A stretch of 18,360 bases of DNA, taken from NCBI GenBank assembly GCA_017481065.1, contig JAFUPT010000160.1, positions 1 to 18,360 of the forward strand, read 5' to 3'. The translations under genes were made by a program, and so were the position numbers. Under the pieces are notes generated by a model. The model was not told the origin of the DNA and did no database searches. It saw only the letters and a list, made by a program, of their open reading frames with translations. Of this stretch, positions 1 through 6,479 are shown piece by piece. Within the stretch, counting starts at the first letter, position 1. Every line of letters starts with the position of its first letter. Source of the stretch: Clostridia bacterium (lineage in GTDB: Bacteria > Bacillota_A > Clostridia > Christensenellales > Aristaeellaceae).

Positions 1-599
1 ACCTGCCAGCCGAGCTTGGTCTGCACTTCTACCTTATCGCCTTCGGTGACGGCCACTTCGCGCATGTTATCGCCGAAGCGCATAACCTTCATGCCCTTGG
101 ATACGGCAACGCCCACGGCAGCCTTCATCCAGTCGCCGATGCGCTTATGTACCTTTTCGCTCTTCCAGTAACCGGCCACAACCTTGCGGGGCATGCGCAG
201 GCGGGCGGCGATGAAGCCATGCTCGCGGTCGCCATGGGCAGCCTGGTTCAGGTTCATGAAATCCATATCGATTTCATCGTTGGGAATTTCCTGGTTATAC
301 TGGGTGGCAAAGTGGCAATAGGGCTTCTGCAGGCTTGCGAGGCCGTTGATCCACATCTTGGAAGGAGAGAAGGTGTGGCACCAGGTGATGATGCCGGCGC
401 AGGTATCATCGTAGTTGGCTTCCTTTACGATGTTGGTGATCTCCGCATTGGTCTTGGCGGTCACCTTATAAACGAGGGGATACGGCAGGGCCTTGGAAAG
501 CTCGGCTGCCATCTCCTTTGCGCGTGCTTCAACGGTTTCCAGCACTTCAGGACCATAGAGGAACTGAGAGCCGACGACGAACCAGAAATTATACTGCAT
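1..599 (-). CDS. araA: L-arabinose isomerase, 5' part (runs off the window)
   Basis: The first 199 codons of an L-arabinose isomerase, which converts L-arabinose to L-ribulose in the cytoplasm; the remainder (family length about 500 aa) lies beyond the left edge. The frame is open to the edge. Hallmarks of the family are visible: the N-terminal FWFVVGSQFLYG block at residues 4-15, then TWCHTFSPSKMWI, then DMDFMNLNQAAHGDREHGF around residues 120-140. The metal and catalytic glutamates fall outside the window. The ATG at 599 is preceded by AAGGAGT (plus-strand 608-614) at a normal distance. The gene has its own promoter in the 65-bp gap after the DUF554 gene. No other arabinose gene is in view, so whether it belongs to an ara operon cannot be judged. 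Identification is from remembered family sequence and is strong. Confidence 0.95.
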   Translation of the reverse strand, partial: MQYNFWFVVGSQFLYGPEVLETVEARAKEMAAELSKALPYPLVYKVTAKTNAEITNIVKEANYDDTCAGIITWCHTFSPSKMWINGLASLQKPYCHFATQYNQEIPNDEIDMDFMNLNQAAHGDREHGFIAARLRMPRKVVAGYWKSEKVHKRIGDWMKAAVGVAVSKGMKVMRFGDNMREVAVTEGDKVEVQTKLGWQ

Positions 600-630
600 A
601 GCGGGTCACTCCTTATTGGTATTTTTTAAT

Positions 631-659
631 ATTATACAACTTAAATGATTGCTTGTCTA
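631..659 (-). promoter_or_regulatory. Predicted sigma-A promoter of araA
   Basis: Read on the minus strand, TAGACA (654-659) and a perfect TATAAT (631-636) are separated by 17 bp, 32 bp upstream of the araA ATG. It occupies nearly all of the short gap behind the DUF554 stop codon. No obvious AraR-like or catabolite-repression palindrome is visible beside it. Confidence 0.6.
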
Positions 660-664
660 GTATT

Positions 665-1384
665 TCACAGGCCAAGCAGGGCGTAAGCCACGGCGATGAC
701 CAGCGAGGGCAAGAGATTTGCCACGCGGATGGTGTTCTTCCAGATGAGGTTGAGGCCCACGCAGAAGATGAGCGCAGATCCCACAAGGGAGAGGTTTGCA
801 AGGGCGGCTTCCGTGAGCAGAGGTTCCACGAGCCGGGCCAGCAGCGTGACCGCACCCTGGAGTATGCCGACGGGAATTGCCGAGAAGATACAGCCCTTGC
901 CCATGGAGGATGCCATCACCAGGATGATCACAAAGTCCATCAGCGCCTTGGCGGCGAGGATGCTGTAATCGCCGTGGATGCCGTCCTCCACCGCGCCCAC
1001 GATGGCCATTGCGCCGATGCATACGGTCATTGCGGCGGTGATGAAGGCGTCAAGGAAGCGGTTGTCGCGGCCGTTCCCCGTCTTTTCCCGGAGCCACGCG
1101 CCGAAGCGTAGCATCTTGCCATCGAGGTTCAGAAGCTCGCCGATGAGGCCGCCCAGCGCCACGCTCACGATGAGCATGAGGGTTCCCGTGGTGGTGAGCG
1201 CGCCGTTTTCGATGACCAGCATCTTTTCCAGCACGCCTGCGATGGCAACGAACATTACGCATACGCCCATGCCGCGGATGATGGTTTCCTGCGCGCGGTC
1301 GCTTAGCCACTTGCCGCCAACGACGCCGATGAGGCCGCCGGCCACGATGGCCGCGACATTGATGATTGTGCCGAGACCGATCAT
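665..1384 (-). CDS. DUF554 family membrane protein (YqgA/YdfK-like)
   Basis: A 239-aa polytopic membrane protein. The start MIGLGTIINVAAIVAGGLIG, the following GMGVCVMFVAIAGVLE region, and the glycine-rich hydrophobic segments (about six to seven) are typical of DUF554 proteins such as E. coli YqgA, and the length fits. The biochemical role of the family is not established; it may be a transporter. The ATG overlaps the stop codon of the upstream MaoC-like gene in an ATGA, with GGGGAGG just before it, so the two are probably translationally coupled and share the promoter at 1855-1883. No terminator is evident between its stop and araA, so some read-through into araA is possible. The family call is firm; the function is unknown. 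Confidence 0.88.
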   Translation of the reverse strand: MIGLGTIINVAAIVAGGLIGVVGGKWLSDRAQETIIRGMGVCVMFVAIAGVLEKMLVIENGALTTTGTLMLIVSVALGGLIGELLNLDGKMLRFGAWLREKTGNGRDNRFLDAFITAAMTVCIGAMAIVGAVEDGIHGDYSILAAKALMDFVIILVMASSMGKGCIFSAIPVGILQGAVTLLARLVEPLLTEAALANLSLVGSALIFCVGLNLIWKNTIRVANLLPSLVIAVAYALLGL

Positions 1385-1821
1385 TTGCCCGCCTCCCCGC
1401 TGTATTTTATGATGGAATCCGTGACATCGGAAAGCACGCGCTCCCCCTGCCGGTTAAATACATCGATGGTGATTTCACACACGCCGTTATAATCGTTGCG
1501 GCGGCGTATATCGCTGATGCGGGCAACGCCCCTTAATATATCCCCCGCATAGACGGGTTTGAACCATTCAATCTTCGTGGAACGGCCGGCAACCAGGGAA
1601 TCGCCGAAGATATCCAGCTTGACAAACTCCGCCCACACGGCCATGAAGCTCATCACGCCCGGGGCGATCAGGCCGCCAAAGCGGGTGGATTTGGCATATT
1701 CTTCATCGAGGTGGAGCGGGATCGGATCGTAGAGACGGGCAAAATCCATCATGCGCTCCCGATCAATGGTCACTTCCGGGATTTCAATTTCCATACCAAC
1801 GTGCATTTCATCCAGATACAT
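1381..1821 (-). CDS. MaoC-like hot-dog fold hydratase/dehydratase
   Basis: A 146-aa single-domain hot-dog protein of the MaoC/(R)-specific enoyl-CoA hydratase family, which hydrates enoyl-CoA thioesters. The signature YDPIPLHLDEEYAKSTRFGG is at residues 31-50; Asp32 and His37 match the catalytic Asp/His pair of PhaJ-type hydratases. The usual IAHG after it is IAPG here, so substrate or activity may differ from standard hydratases. I chose the ATG at 1821, which has GGAG about seven bases upstream, over an in-frame ATG at 1845 that would add eight residues. The gene is first in a two-gene unit and overlaps the DUF554 start by four bases. No CoA-ligase, thiolase or polyhydroxyalkanoate gene is nearby, so the physiological substrate is open. 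Confidence 0.87.
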   Translation of the reverse strand: MYLDEMHVGMEIEIPEVTIDRERMMDFARLYDPIPLHLDEEYAKSTRFGGLIAPGVMSFMAVWAEFVKLDIFGDSLVAGRSTKIEWFKPVYAGDILRGVARISDIRRRNDYNGVCEITIDVFNRQGERVLSDVTDSIIKYSGEAGK

Positions 1822-1854
1822 ATTGTTTCTCCATTTGTTTAGCAATCGGGGTAT

Positions 1855-1883
1855 ATTTTATCACATCCATATTATGTTTACAA
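1855..1883 (-). promoter_or_regulatory. Predicted sigma-A promoter of the MaoC-DUF554 unit
   Basis: On the minus strand TTGTAA (1878-1883) and TAAAAT (1855-1860) lie 17 bp apart, about 34 bp upstream of the chosen MaoC start. It sits just after the terminator of the trpB2 transcript, so the two units look independently transcribed. Confidence 0.5.
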
Positions 1884-1904
1884 CCGAAAATATTGCCGCA
1901 TTCC

Positions 1905-1936
1905 AAAAGAAAGGAACCTGCCTTGCGGCAGGCTCC
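1905..1936 (-). terminator. Intrinsic terminator after trpB2
   Basis: On the minus strand a ten-base-pair stem (GGAGCCTGCC / GGCAGGTTCC, one G-U pair) with a GCAA tetraloop is followed by TTTCTTTT. It begins 14 bases after the trpB2 stop codon. Confidence 0.88.
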
Positions 1937-1950
1937 TGCTTAAACCGAAA

Positions 1951-3321
1951 TTATACCTTCGGAAGGCGGGCAAGGGACTTGGCGATCTCCGCATCGGTGG
2001 GGATATAATTCTGCATCTTGCCGTCGTGGAAGCTCTCGTAGGCGTACATATCGAAGTAGCCGGTGCCGGTGAGGCCGAATACGATGGTCTTTTCCTCGCC
2101 GCTTTCCTTGCACTTGAGCGCTTCATCGATGGCTGCGCGGATGGCGTGGCTGCTCTCCGGCGCGGGAAGGATGCCCTCCACCCTTGCGAATTGCTCGGCA
2201 GCGGCGAATACATCCGTCTGCACATAGCTGCGGGCCTCCATCATGCCGTCGGCGTAGAGCTGGCTCAGGGTGGAGCTCATGCCGTGGTAGCGCAGGCCGC
2301 CCGCATGGTTGGGCGCGGGAATATAGCCGCTGCCAAGGGTGTACATCTTTGCCAGCGGGCACACCATGCCGGTATCGCAGAAGTCATAGGCATACTTGCC
2401 CCGGGTGAAGCTGGGGCAGGATGCGGGCTCCACAGCGATGATGCGGTAATCCTTCTCCCCTCTCAGCTTTTCTCCCATGAAGGGCGCGATCAGGCCGCCA
2501 AGGTTGCTTCCGCCGCCCGCGCAGCCGATGATGAGGTCCGGCACGATGCCGTACTTATCCAGCGCGGCCTTGGTTTCCAGGCCGATCACCGACTGGTGCA
2601 GCAGCACCTGGTTGAGCACGCTGCCCAGCACATAGCGGTAGCCCTCGGACGTGACCGCCTTTTCCACCGCCTCAGAGATGGCGCAGCCGAGAGAGCCGGT
2701 GGTGCCGGGATGCTCGGATAGAATCTTCCTGCCCACCTCGGTTTCCATGCTGGGAGAGGGCGTTATCGAAGCGCCGTAGGTGCGCATCACTTCCCGGCGG
2801 AAGGGCTTCTGTTCATAGGAACACTTGACCATGTACACCTTGCAGTCGAGATCAAAATAGCTGCATGCCATGGAAAGTGCCGTGCCCCACTGGCCCGCGC
2901 CGGTCTCTGTGGTCACGCCCTTGAGGCCCTGCTTTTTGGCGTAATAAGCCTGGGCGATGGCGGAATTGAGCTTGTGGGAGCCGGAAGTGTTGTTGCCCTC
3001 GAATTTGTAATAGATTTTTGCGGGCGTCTGCAGCTTTTCTTCCAGGCAATATGCGCGCACCAGCGGCGAGGGCCGGTACATCTTGTAAAAATTGCGGATT
3101 TCCTCGGGGATTTCGATGTAGGGCGTGGTATCGTCCAGCTCCTGCTGAACGAGTTCATCGCAGAACACGCCGGAGAGTTCGGCGGCGGTCATGGGCTGCA
3201 GGGTAGCGGGATTGAGCAGCGGAGCCGGCTTATTCTTCATGTCGGCGCGCAGGTTGTACCAGGCCTTGGGCATCTCGCTTTCGTTCAGATAGATCTTGTA
3301 GGGAATTGCTTCATGCTTCAT
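1951..3321 (-). CDS. trpB2: TrpB2-type tryptophan synthase beta chain
   Basis: A 456-aa fold-type II PLP enzyme of the long TrpB2 subfamily, which joins indole (or indole delivered by a partner) with L-serine to make L-tryptophan. It begins MKHEAIPYKIYLNESEMPKA, typical of TrpB2. The PLP-binding lysine is in GSHKLNSA (Lys117), the catalytic glutamate in TETGAGQWG (Glu139), and the glycine-rich phosphate loop in GCAGGGSN. The frame is open much further upstream, but that part is the T-box leader; the ATG at 3321 has AAGGAGA at good spacing. No trpA or other trp gene is adjacent, so indole salvage is more likely than coupled biosynthesis. The Trp-specific T-box directly upstream independently supports the tryptophan assignment. 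Confidence 0.95.
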   Translation of the reverse strand: MKHEAIPYKIYLNESEMPKAWYNLRADMKNKPAPLLNPATLQPMTAAELSGVFCDELVQQELDDTTPYIEIPEEIRNFYKMYRPSPLVRAYCLEEKLQTPAKIYYKFEGNNTSGSHKLNSAIAQAYYAKKQGLKGVTTETGAGQWGTALSMACSYFDLDCKVYMVKCSYEQKPFRREVMRTYGASITPSPSMETEVGRKILSEHPGTTGSLGCAISEAVEKAVTSEGYRYVLGSVLNQVLLHQSVIGLETKAALDKYGIVPDLIIGCAGGGSNLGGLIAPFMGEKLRGEKDYRIIAVEPASCPSFTRGKYAYDFCDTGMVCPLAKMYTLGSGYIPAPNHAGGLRYHGMSSTLSQLYADGMMEARSYVQTDVFAAAEQFARVEGILPAPESSHAIRAAIDEALKCKESGEEKTIVFGLTGTGYFDMYAYESFHDGKMQNYIPTDAEIAKSLARLPKV

Positions 3322-3363
3322 GGTTTCCGTCTCCTTTCGGTTTTTCGATCCGGGACAGAACAG

Positions 3364-3404
3364 AAAAAATCCTGTCCCTGCAAATTGTTTTGCTGGGACA
3401 GGAT
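3364..3404 (-). terminator. T-box-controlled terminator upstream of trpB2
   Basis: On the minus strand ATCCTGTCCC and GGGACAGGAT form a perfect ten-base-pair stem followed by six T's, about 40 bases before the trpB2 ATG. The 5' side of the stem directly follows the T-box sequence, as required for mutually exclusive terminator and antiterminator folds. Confidence 0.9.
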
Positions 3405-3654
3405 ATAAAATACAATCCTGCGGTGCCACCCGGCTTGGCGCATCATTACAATACGCCCACTTTGCGCATGCCATCACATGCCGGCCTTTGTTTACGGAGA
3501 GCCAAGCTCCGTCTCCCATACTCCGGTTAATACCGTTTCTGATTGCCCTCAGAAGTCCATTCGGCGCATGCTTTCCCGCCGCAATTCCACCGCCTGCGGC
3601 TCTCTGGATGGAAAGGTGAATGCGCTTACTCACTCTTCCTCAACGGTTTAGCAG
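3364..3654 (-). promoter_or_regulatory. Tryptophan T-box riboswitch (UGG specifier)
   Basis: The trpB2 leader carries the T-box sequence GGGTGGCACCGCAGG (plus-strand 3417-3431), which pairs with the uncharged tRNA acceptor end. Stem I can be drawn: AGGAAG pairs with CTTCT, the 5' side of the specifier loop has the conserved AGTGAGTAA, inner helices are GCGCAT/ATGCGC and TTTCC/GGAAA, and an AGAGA element lies in the apical part. The 3' side of the specifier loop reads GAATGGA, giving UGG (plus-strand 3557-3559) followed by the usual purine, so it should sense uncharged tRNA-Trp. Low charged tRNA-Trp would favour the antiterminator and switch on trpB2. The parts are seen directly; the mechanism is known for the class. 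Confidence 0.93.
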
Positions 3655-3683
3655 AGTATAGCACGAAAATGAGCGCCTGTCAA
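3655..3683 (-). promoter_or_regulatory. Near-consensus sigma-A promoter of trpB2
   Basis: On the minus strand a perfect TTGACA (3678-3683) and TATACT (3655-3660) are separated by exactly 17 bp, directly before the T-box. Such a strong promoter with control left to the leader is the normal T-box arrangement. Confidence 0.88.
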
Positions 3684-3733
3684 TAGAAAACGCGAAAATA
3701 TTTTTGATGCAGCAGAAAATTTTTCTCGCCGGA

Positions 3734-4105
3734 TCAATAGGAGACGAAGAGCTCGATATGTACCACCTGGCCATCCACGCTGAGCTGCGCATCATCGGCC
3801 ATCTGGCCCACGAGTGACATTTCGCTCTCGCTGGTATATTGATCTTCTCCCGCGAGTTCCCAATACATTTCCACCATTGCGGGGCTGCGCACGGCGGGCT
3901 GGAGCAGCTGGCCCATGCGGCGGATATCATCCAGGTATTCGGGATTAAAATCGCTCTGGGCAAAGAGGCGCAGGCCGCTTGCCTCCCGGAGTATGCGCAG
4001 GTTCACTTCCCCGCTGCCATAATGAAGCAGAGCGGTATAGATTTCATCAACGATGCGGCTCATCTTGCGGCGCGCAAGATGCAGGTGCTTGTGCGGTACT
4101 TTCAT
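3734..4105 (-). CDS. Unrecognised 123-aa protein coupled to the DUF1576 gene
   Basis: I do not recognise this family. It is a soluble 123-aa protein with a basic N-terminus (several His, Lys and Arg in the first 15 residues), a predicted helical middle and a short C-terminal segment QLSVDGQVVHIELFVSY that looks like beta strands. There is no signal peptide, membrane segment or metal-binding cluster. The ATG follows GGAGGAC at good spacing, and that ribosome binding site overlaps the last codons of the DUF1576 gene. Only four bases separate the upstream stop from this ATG, so the two genes are almost certainly cotranscribed and translationally coupled. A role as cytoplasmic partner of the membrane protein is possible but only inferred from position. 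No clear terminator is seen in the AT-rich stretch after it. Confidence 0.72.
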   Translation of the reverse strand: MKVPHKHLHLARRKMSRIVDEIYTALLHYGSGEVNLRILREASGLRLFAQSDFNPEYLDDIRRMGQLLQPAVRSPAMVEMYWELAGEDQYTSESEMSLVGQMADDAQLSVDGQVVHIELFVSY

Positions 4106-4109
4106 TTCT

Positions 4110-5387
4110 TTAGTCCTCCGGTTCGGATTTCAGCGCTTCAATGAGGGGAATCATGATGATGCAGGTGATGCCGGCTGAAAATCCATTGTTGTAAAGGTTC
4201 AATCCTCCATAGAGATAGGAGGTGTTCTGTACGATGGCCATGTGGAGAAAACCTGCGGCCATGCCCCAGAGCCCGCCGAACTGACCGGCGATGGGTGCAA
4301 GGCCTGTGCAAAGCAGTGTGGCCAGCAGCACGCCGGGCGATGTGAGGGAAAGGTTTTTCATGAAGCTGGCCGCGATGATCGCACCCGTCATCACGGGAAT
4401 CACATTGCGCGGGTGTTTGCCGAAGCAGCCGAAGCCCACCATGGCAAACAGGCAGCACACCAGCGGGCCGTTGAGCGGCACGCGGAGCAGCAGCAGGTAC
4501 AAAAGGCCAATCAGGCCCACGAGCGCCATGTTTACAAAGGTGGCGCCCATTCCCTCCAGCGCGAAGAAATCCGCAACCATGCGGCCGGAATGGCTGAGCA
4601 TGTGCCGGTAAGCGCGCCAGCTGCGGCAGCCGAGAATTACGCCGAGAACGAACAGGCCGCCGATGACGCAGAGCATGAGGATGGTGAGGGGCAGGCTGTA
4701 TTCCGTGCTCCAGGAATTCTTTGTTTCAAATTCCATGCCGAAGCCGCGCAGCACGCTCACCAGCGCAAGGCCCACGAAACCCGCCGCAAAACCAACATTG
4801 TAGAGGTTATAGCCCTGGTGAATGCGCACGGTGTAGCCGGAAACGGCGGGAACAACAAAGCCGATCAGCGCGCCGCCAAGGACCATGGTGACATAGTGAA
4901 TCTGCACATCGGTATGGAGCAGGAAGTAGCTCACCATGGGCGAAAGACAGGTGGCAAAGAGGGTGAGGTAAGTATATTTGGAGAAGGGCTCGCCCTTGTA
5001 GCAGGCATAGAGGAAGCCGCCGAGCAGGATGGGCGCGCTGTTGATCATATTCTTGCCCAGCAGCGCAAATCCCGCCATCATGAAAAGGCAGGCGACGGAG
5101 AGGCCGGTGAAGGGCATCTTCTGCAGGCGCACCAGCAGGGTGCTGCCCAGCATCATGAGCGATGCGTTGAGCAGTGCGGCGCCGGGACCGCCGGTTCGGA
5201 TGGGATCGGTGATCAGCCCGGCATGGCCAAGCTGAATCTTCCAGAAGCCGGTGAAAAGGCTGAGGTTGGGCTGGAGGATCACGGCAAATACCGCCAGCAG
5301 CACAGATACCGCCAGCAGCATGTGGCAGAGGAGATCGATATTTGATTTGATCTTACCGGTCAGTTCCTTACGCATATCATCTCTCAT
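4110..5387 (-). CDS. DUF1576 family polytopic membrane protein
   Basis: A 425-aa integral membrane protein with roughly ten to twelve hydrophobic segments. It shows an internal two-fold pattern: a glycine-rich GKNMINSAPILLGGFLYA block near residue 110 and a similar GKHPRNVIPVMTGAIIAASF block near residue 325. LYNVGFAAGFVG and LYNNGFSAGITC also recur, which suggests an ancient duplication as in many transporters. I recall this as the DUF1576 family; substrate and function are not established. Two ATGs four codons apart (5387 and 5375) are possible. GAGAG upstream suits the inner one and AGGA abuts the outer one, so the start is uncertain by four residues. It is first in a two-gene unit with the 123-aa protein. 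Confidence 0.85.
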   Translation of the reverse strand: MRDDMRKELTGKIKSNIDLLCHMLLAVSVLLAVFAVILQPNLSLFTGFWKIQLGHAGLITDPIRTGGPGAALLNASLMMLGSTLLVRLQKMPFTGLSVACLFMMAGFALLGKNMINSAPILLGGFLYACYKGEPFSKYTYLTLFATCLSPMVSYFLLHTDVQIHYVTMVLGGALIGFVVPAVSGYTVRIHQGYNLYNVGFAAGFVGLALVSVLRGFGMEFETKNSWSTEYSLPLTILMLCVIGGLFVLGVILGCRSWRAYRHMLSHSGRMVADFFALEGMGATFVNMALVGLIGLLYLLLLRVPLNGPLVCCLFAMVGFGCFGKHPRNVIPVMTGAIIAASFMKNLSLTSPGVLLATLLCTGLAPIAGQFGGLWGMAAGFLHMAIVQNTSYLYGGLNLYNNGFSAGITCIIMIPLIEALKSEPED

Positions 5388-5411
5388 TCCTGTCTGTAAT
5401 AATCCATATTA

Positions 5412-5440
5412 ATTTTATCAAAAAAATGGGTATATGGCAA
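5412..5440 (-). promoter_or_regulatory. Predicted promoter of the DUF1576 unit
   Basis: On the minus strand TTGCCA (5435-5440) and TAAAAT (5412-5417) are 17 bp apart, with a T-rich spacer. They are about 25 bp upstream of the first possible ATG. Confidence 0.5.
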
Positions 5441-5468
5441 GCGGGCGCGATGCTCCCCTGCCCCGCCG

Positions 5469-6359
5469 CTACGCAAGGCCATGTTCGCTGACGAACTGCA
5501 ATATGCAATCCTTGAGCCGGCGGATGCTTTCGGGCATTTTCTTGCGGATATGGGTGCCCATGCCGAGCTCTCGGATCGCGGGCGGATTTACCGGCACACA
5601 GAGCACATCATCCGTCCTGCCGCGTATCATCAATTCCGTCATCATGGAAACGCCGAGGCCGCGGCCCACCATGCGGATCACGGTTTCATCATCCACGCGG
5701 CAGATTTTCGCGTTCAGCTTCACGCCAACAGGCGCGAGCGCGGCCTTCACATCCATATCAAAGCTGCCGTAGGGCATCAGGAATTCCTGGCCGGAGAATT
5801 CTTCCAGCGGGAAGAATTCGCGATCGCCCATGGGATACTCCTTCGGCAGGATCGCGTACATTTTTTCATTGTAAAGGGGCGTCCAATCGCAGCAGCTGTA
5901 GTTTTGGCGGCTTGCGAAGATTACATCCGTCTGCCCCCTCTCCAGAAGTTCGAAGGGTTCGAGGGCATGATCCACCATGCGAAGATCCACATTGACCTCC
6001 GGGCAGAGACGCTTGAAGCGGTACAGGATTTCCGGCATCCAGTGCATGGCGATGCTGGAATAAGCCGCGATACGGATGACCTCCGCCTTCTTCCCGGCAA
6101 TGGCGCGAATCTGGTTTTCCAGGTTGGCGTTGGCCTGCAAAAATTCCCGTATGGCGGGCATCAGCTGCGCGCCCTCTTCGCTGAGCTGTATGCCGCTGTG
6201 GTTGCGCTGCAGCAGCGGAAAGCCCACTTCCCGCTCGAGGGCATCCATCATGTGGGTAAGGCCGGACTGGGTGTAGCCCACCACCTCGGAAGCCTTGGTG
6301 AAGCTGCCGAGGTCCGCCGCAGTCATCAAAATTTCGAGCTTTTTGCTGTCCAAGGCCAT
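5469..6359 (-). CDS. LysR family transcriptional regulator
   Basis: A 296-aa LysR-type regulator. The winged helix-turn-helix covers residues 1-60: KLEILMTAADLGSFTKASEV, then GYTQSGLTHMMDALEREVGFPLLQRN. A periplasmic-binding-protein-like effector domain fills residues about 90-290, ending in a helical C-terminus. LysR proteins usually bind a small co-inducer and often control a divergently transcribed neighbour. Here that neighbour is the branched-chain amino acid transporter gene, 120 bp away, so it is a plausible but unproven target. The start fits the family, although the GGAGAG before the ATG at 6359 is unusually close. The downstream DUF1576 unit has its own predicted promoter. Confidence 0.93.
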   Translation of the reverse strand: MALDSKKLEILMTAADLGSFTKASEVVGYTQSGLTHMMDALEREVGFPLLQRNHSGIQLSEEGAQLMPAIREFLQANANLENQIRAIAGKKAEVIRIAAYSSIAMHWMPEILYRFKRLCPEVNVDLRMVDHALEPFELLERGQTDVIFASRQNYSCCDWTPLYNEKMYAILPKEYPMGDREFFPLEEFSGQEFLMPYGSFDMDVKAALAPVGVKLNAKICRVDDETVIRMVGRGLGVSMMTELMIRGRTDDVLCVPVNPPAIRELGMGTHIRKKMPESIRRLKDCILQFVSEHGLA

Positions 6360-6397
6360 CTCTCCATTTCATATATATTACATTTTCTCATACCCTT

Positions 6398-6426
6398 ATT
6401 ATAAACAGGCGTTTCTCAGATTGCAA
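6398..6426 (-). promoter_or_regulatory. Predicted promoter of the LysR gene
   Basis: On the minus strand TTGCAA (6421-6426) and a perfect TATAAT (6398-6403) are 17 bp apart. The hexamers sit in the 120-bp divergent region shared with brnQ. A weaker plus-strand -10 candidate, TAAAAT (6436-6441), lies 10 bp beyond its -35, so regulator binding here could affect both directions. Confidence 0.6.
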
Positions 6427-6479
6427 GGGGAATGATAAAATAAAGCCAGCAGATGAAAGAAATGGGAGAGTAAAGCGCG

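Noticed and set aside
3322..3633. 104-residue N-terminal extension of the TrpB2 frame
   Set aside because: This stretch is the T-box leader with its terminator; TrpB2 proteins begin at MKHEAIPYK, and the ATG at 3321 has its own ribosome binding site.
4242..5345. 367-codon plus-strand frame opposite the DUF1576 gene
   Set aside because: It is a His/Glu/Ala/Gln-rich translation typical of antisense to a membrane protein; no start signal or family pattern.
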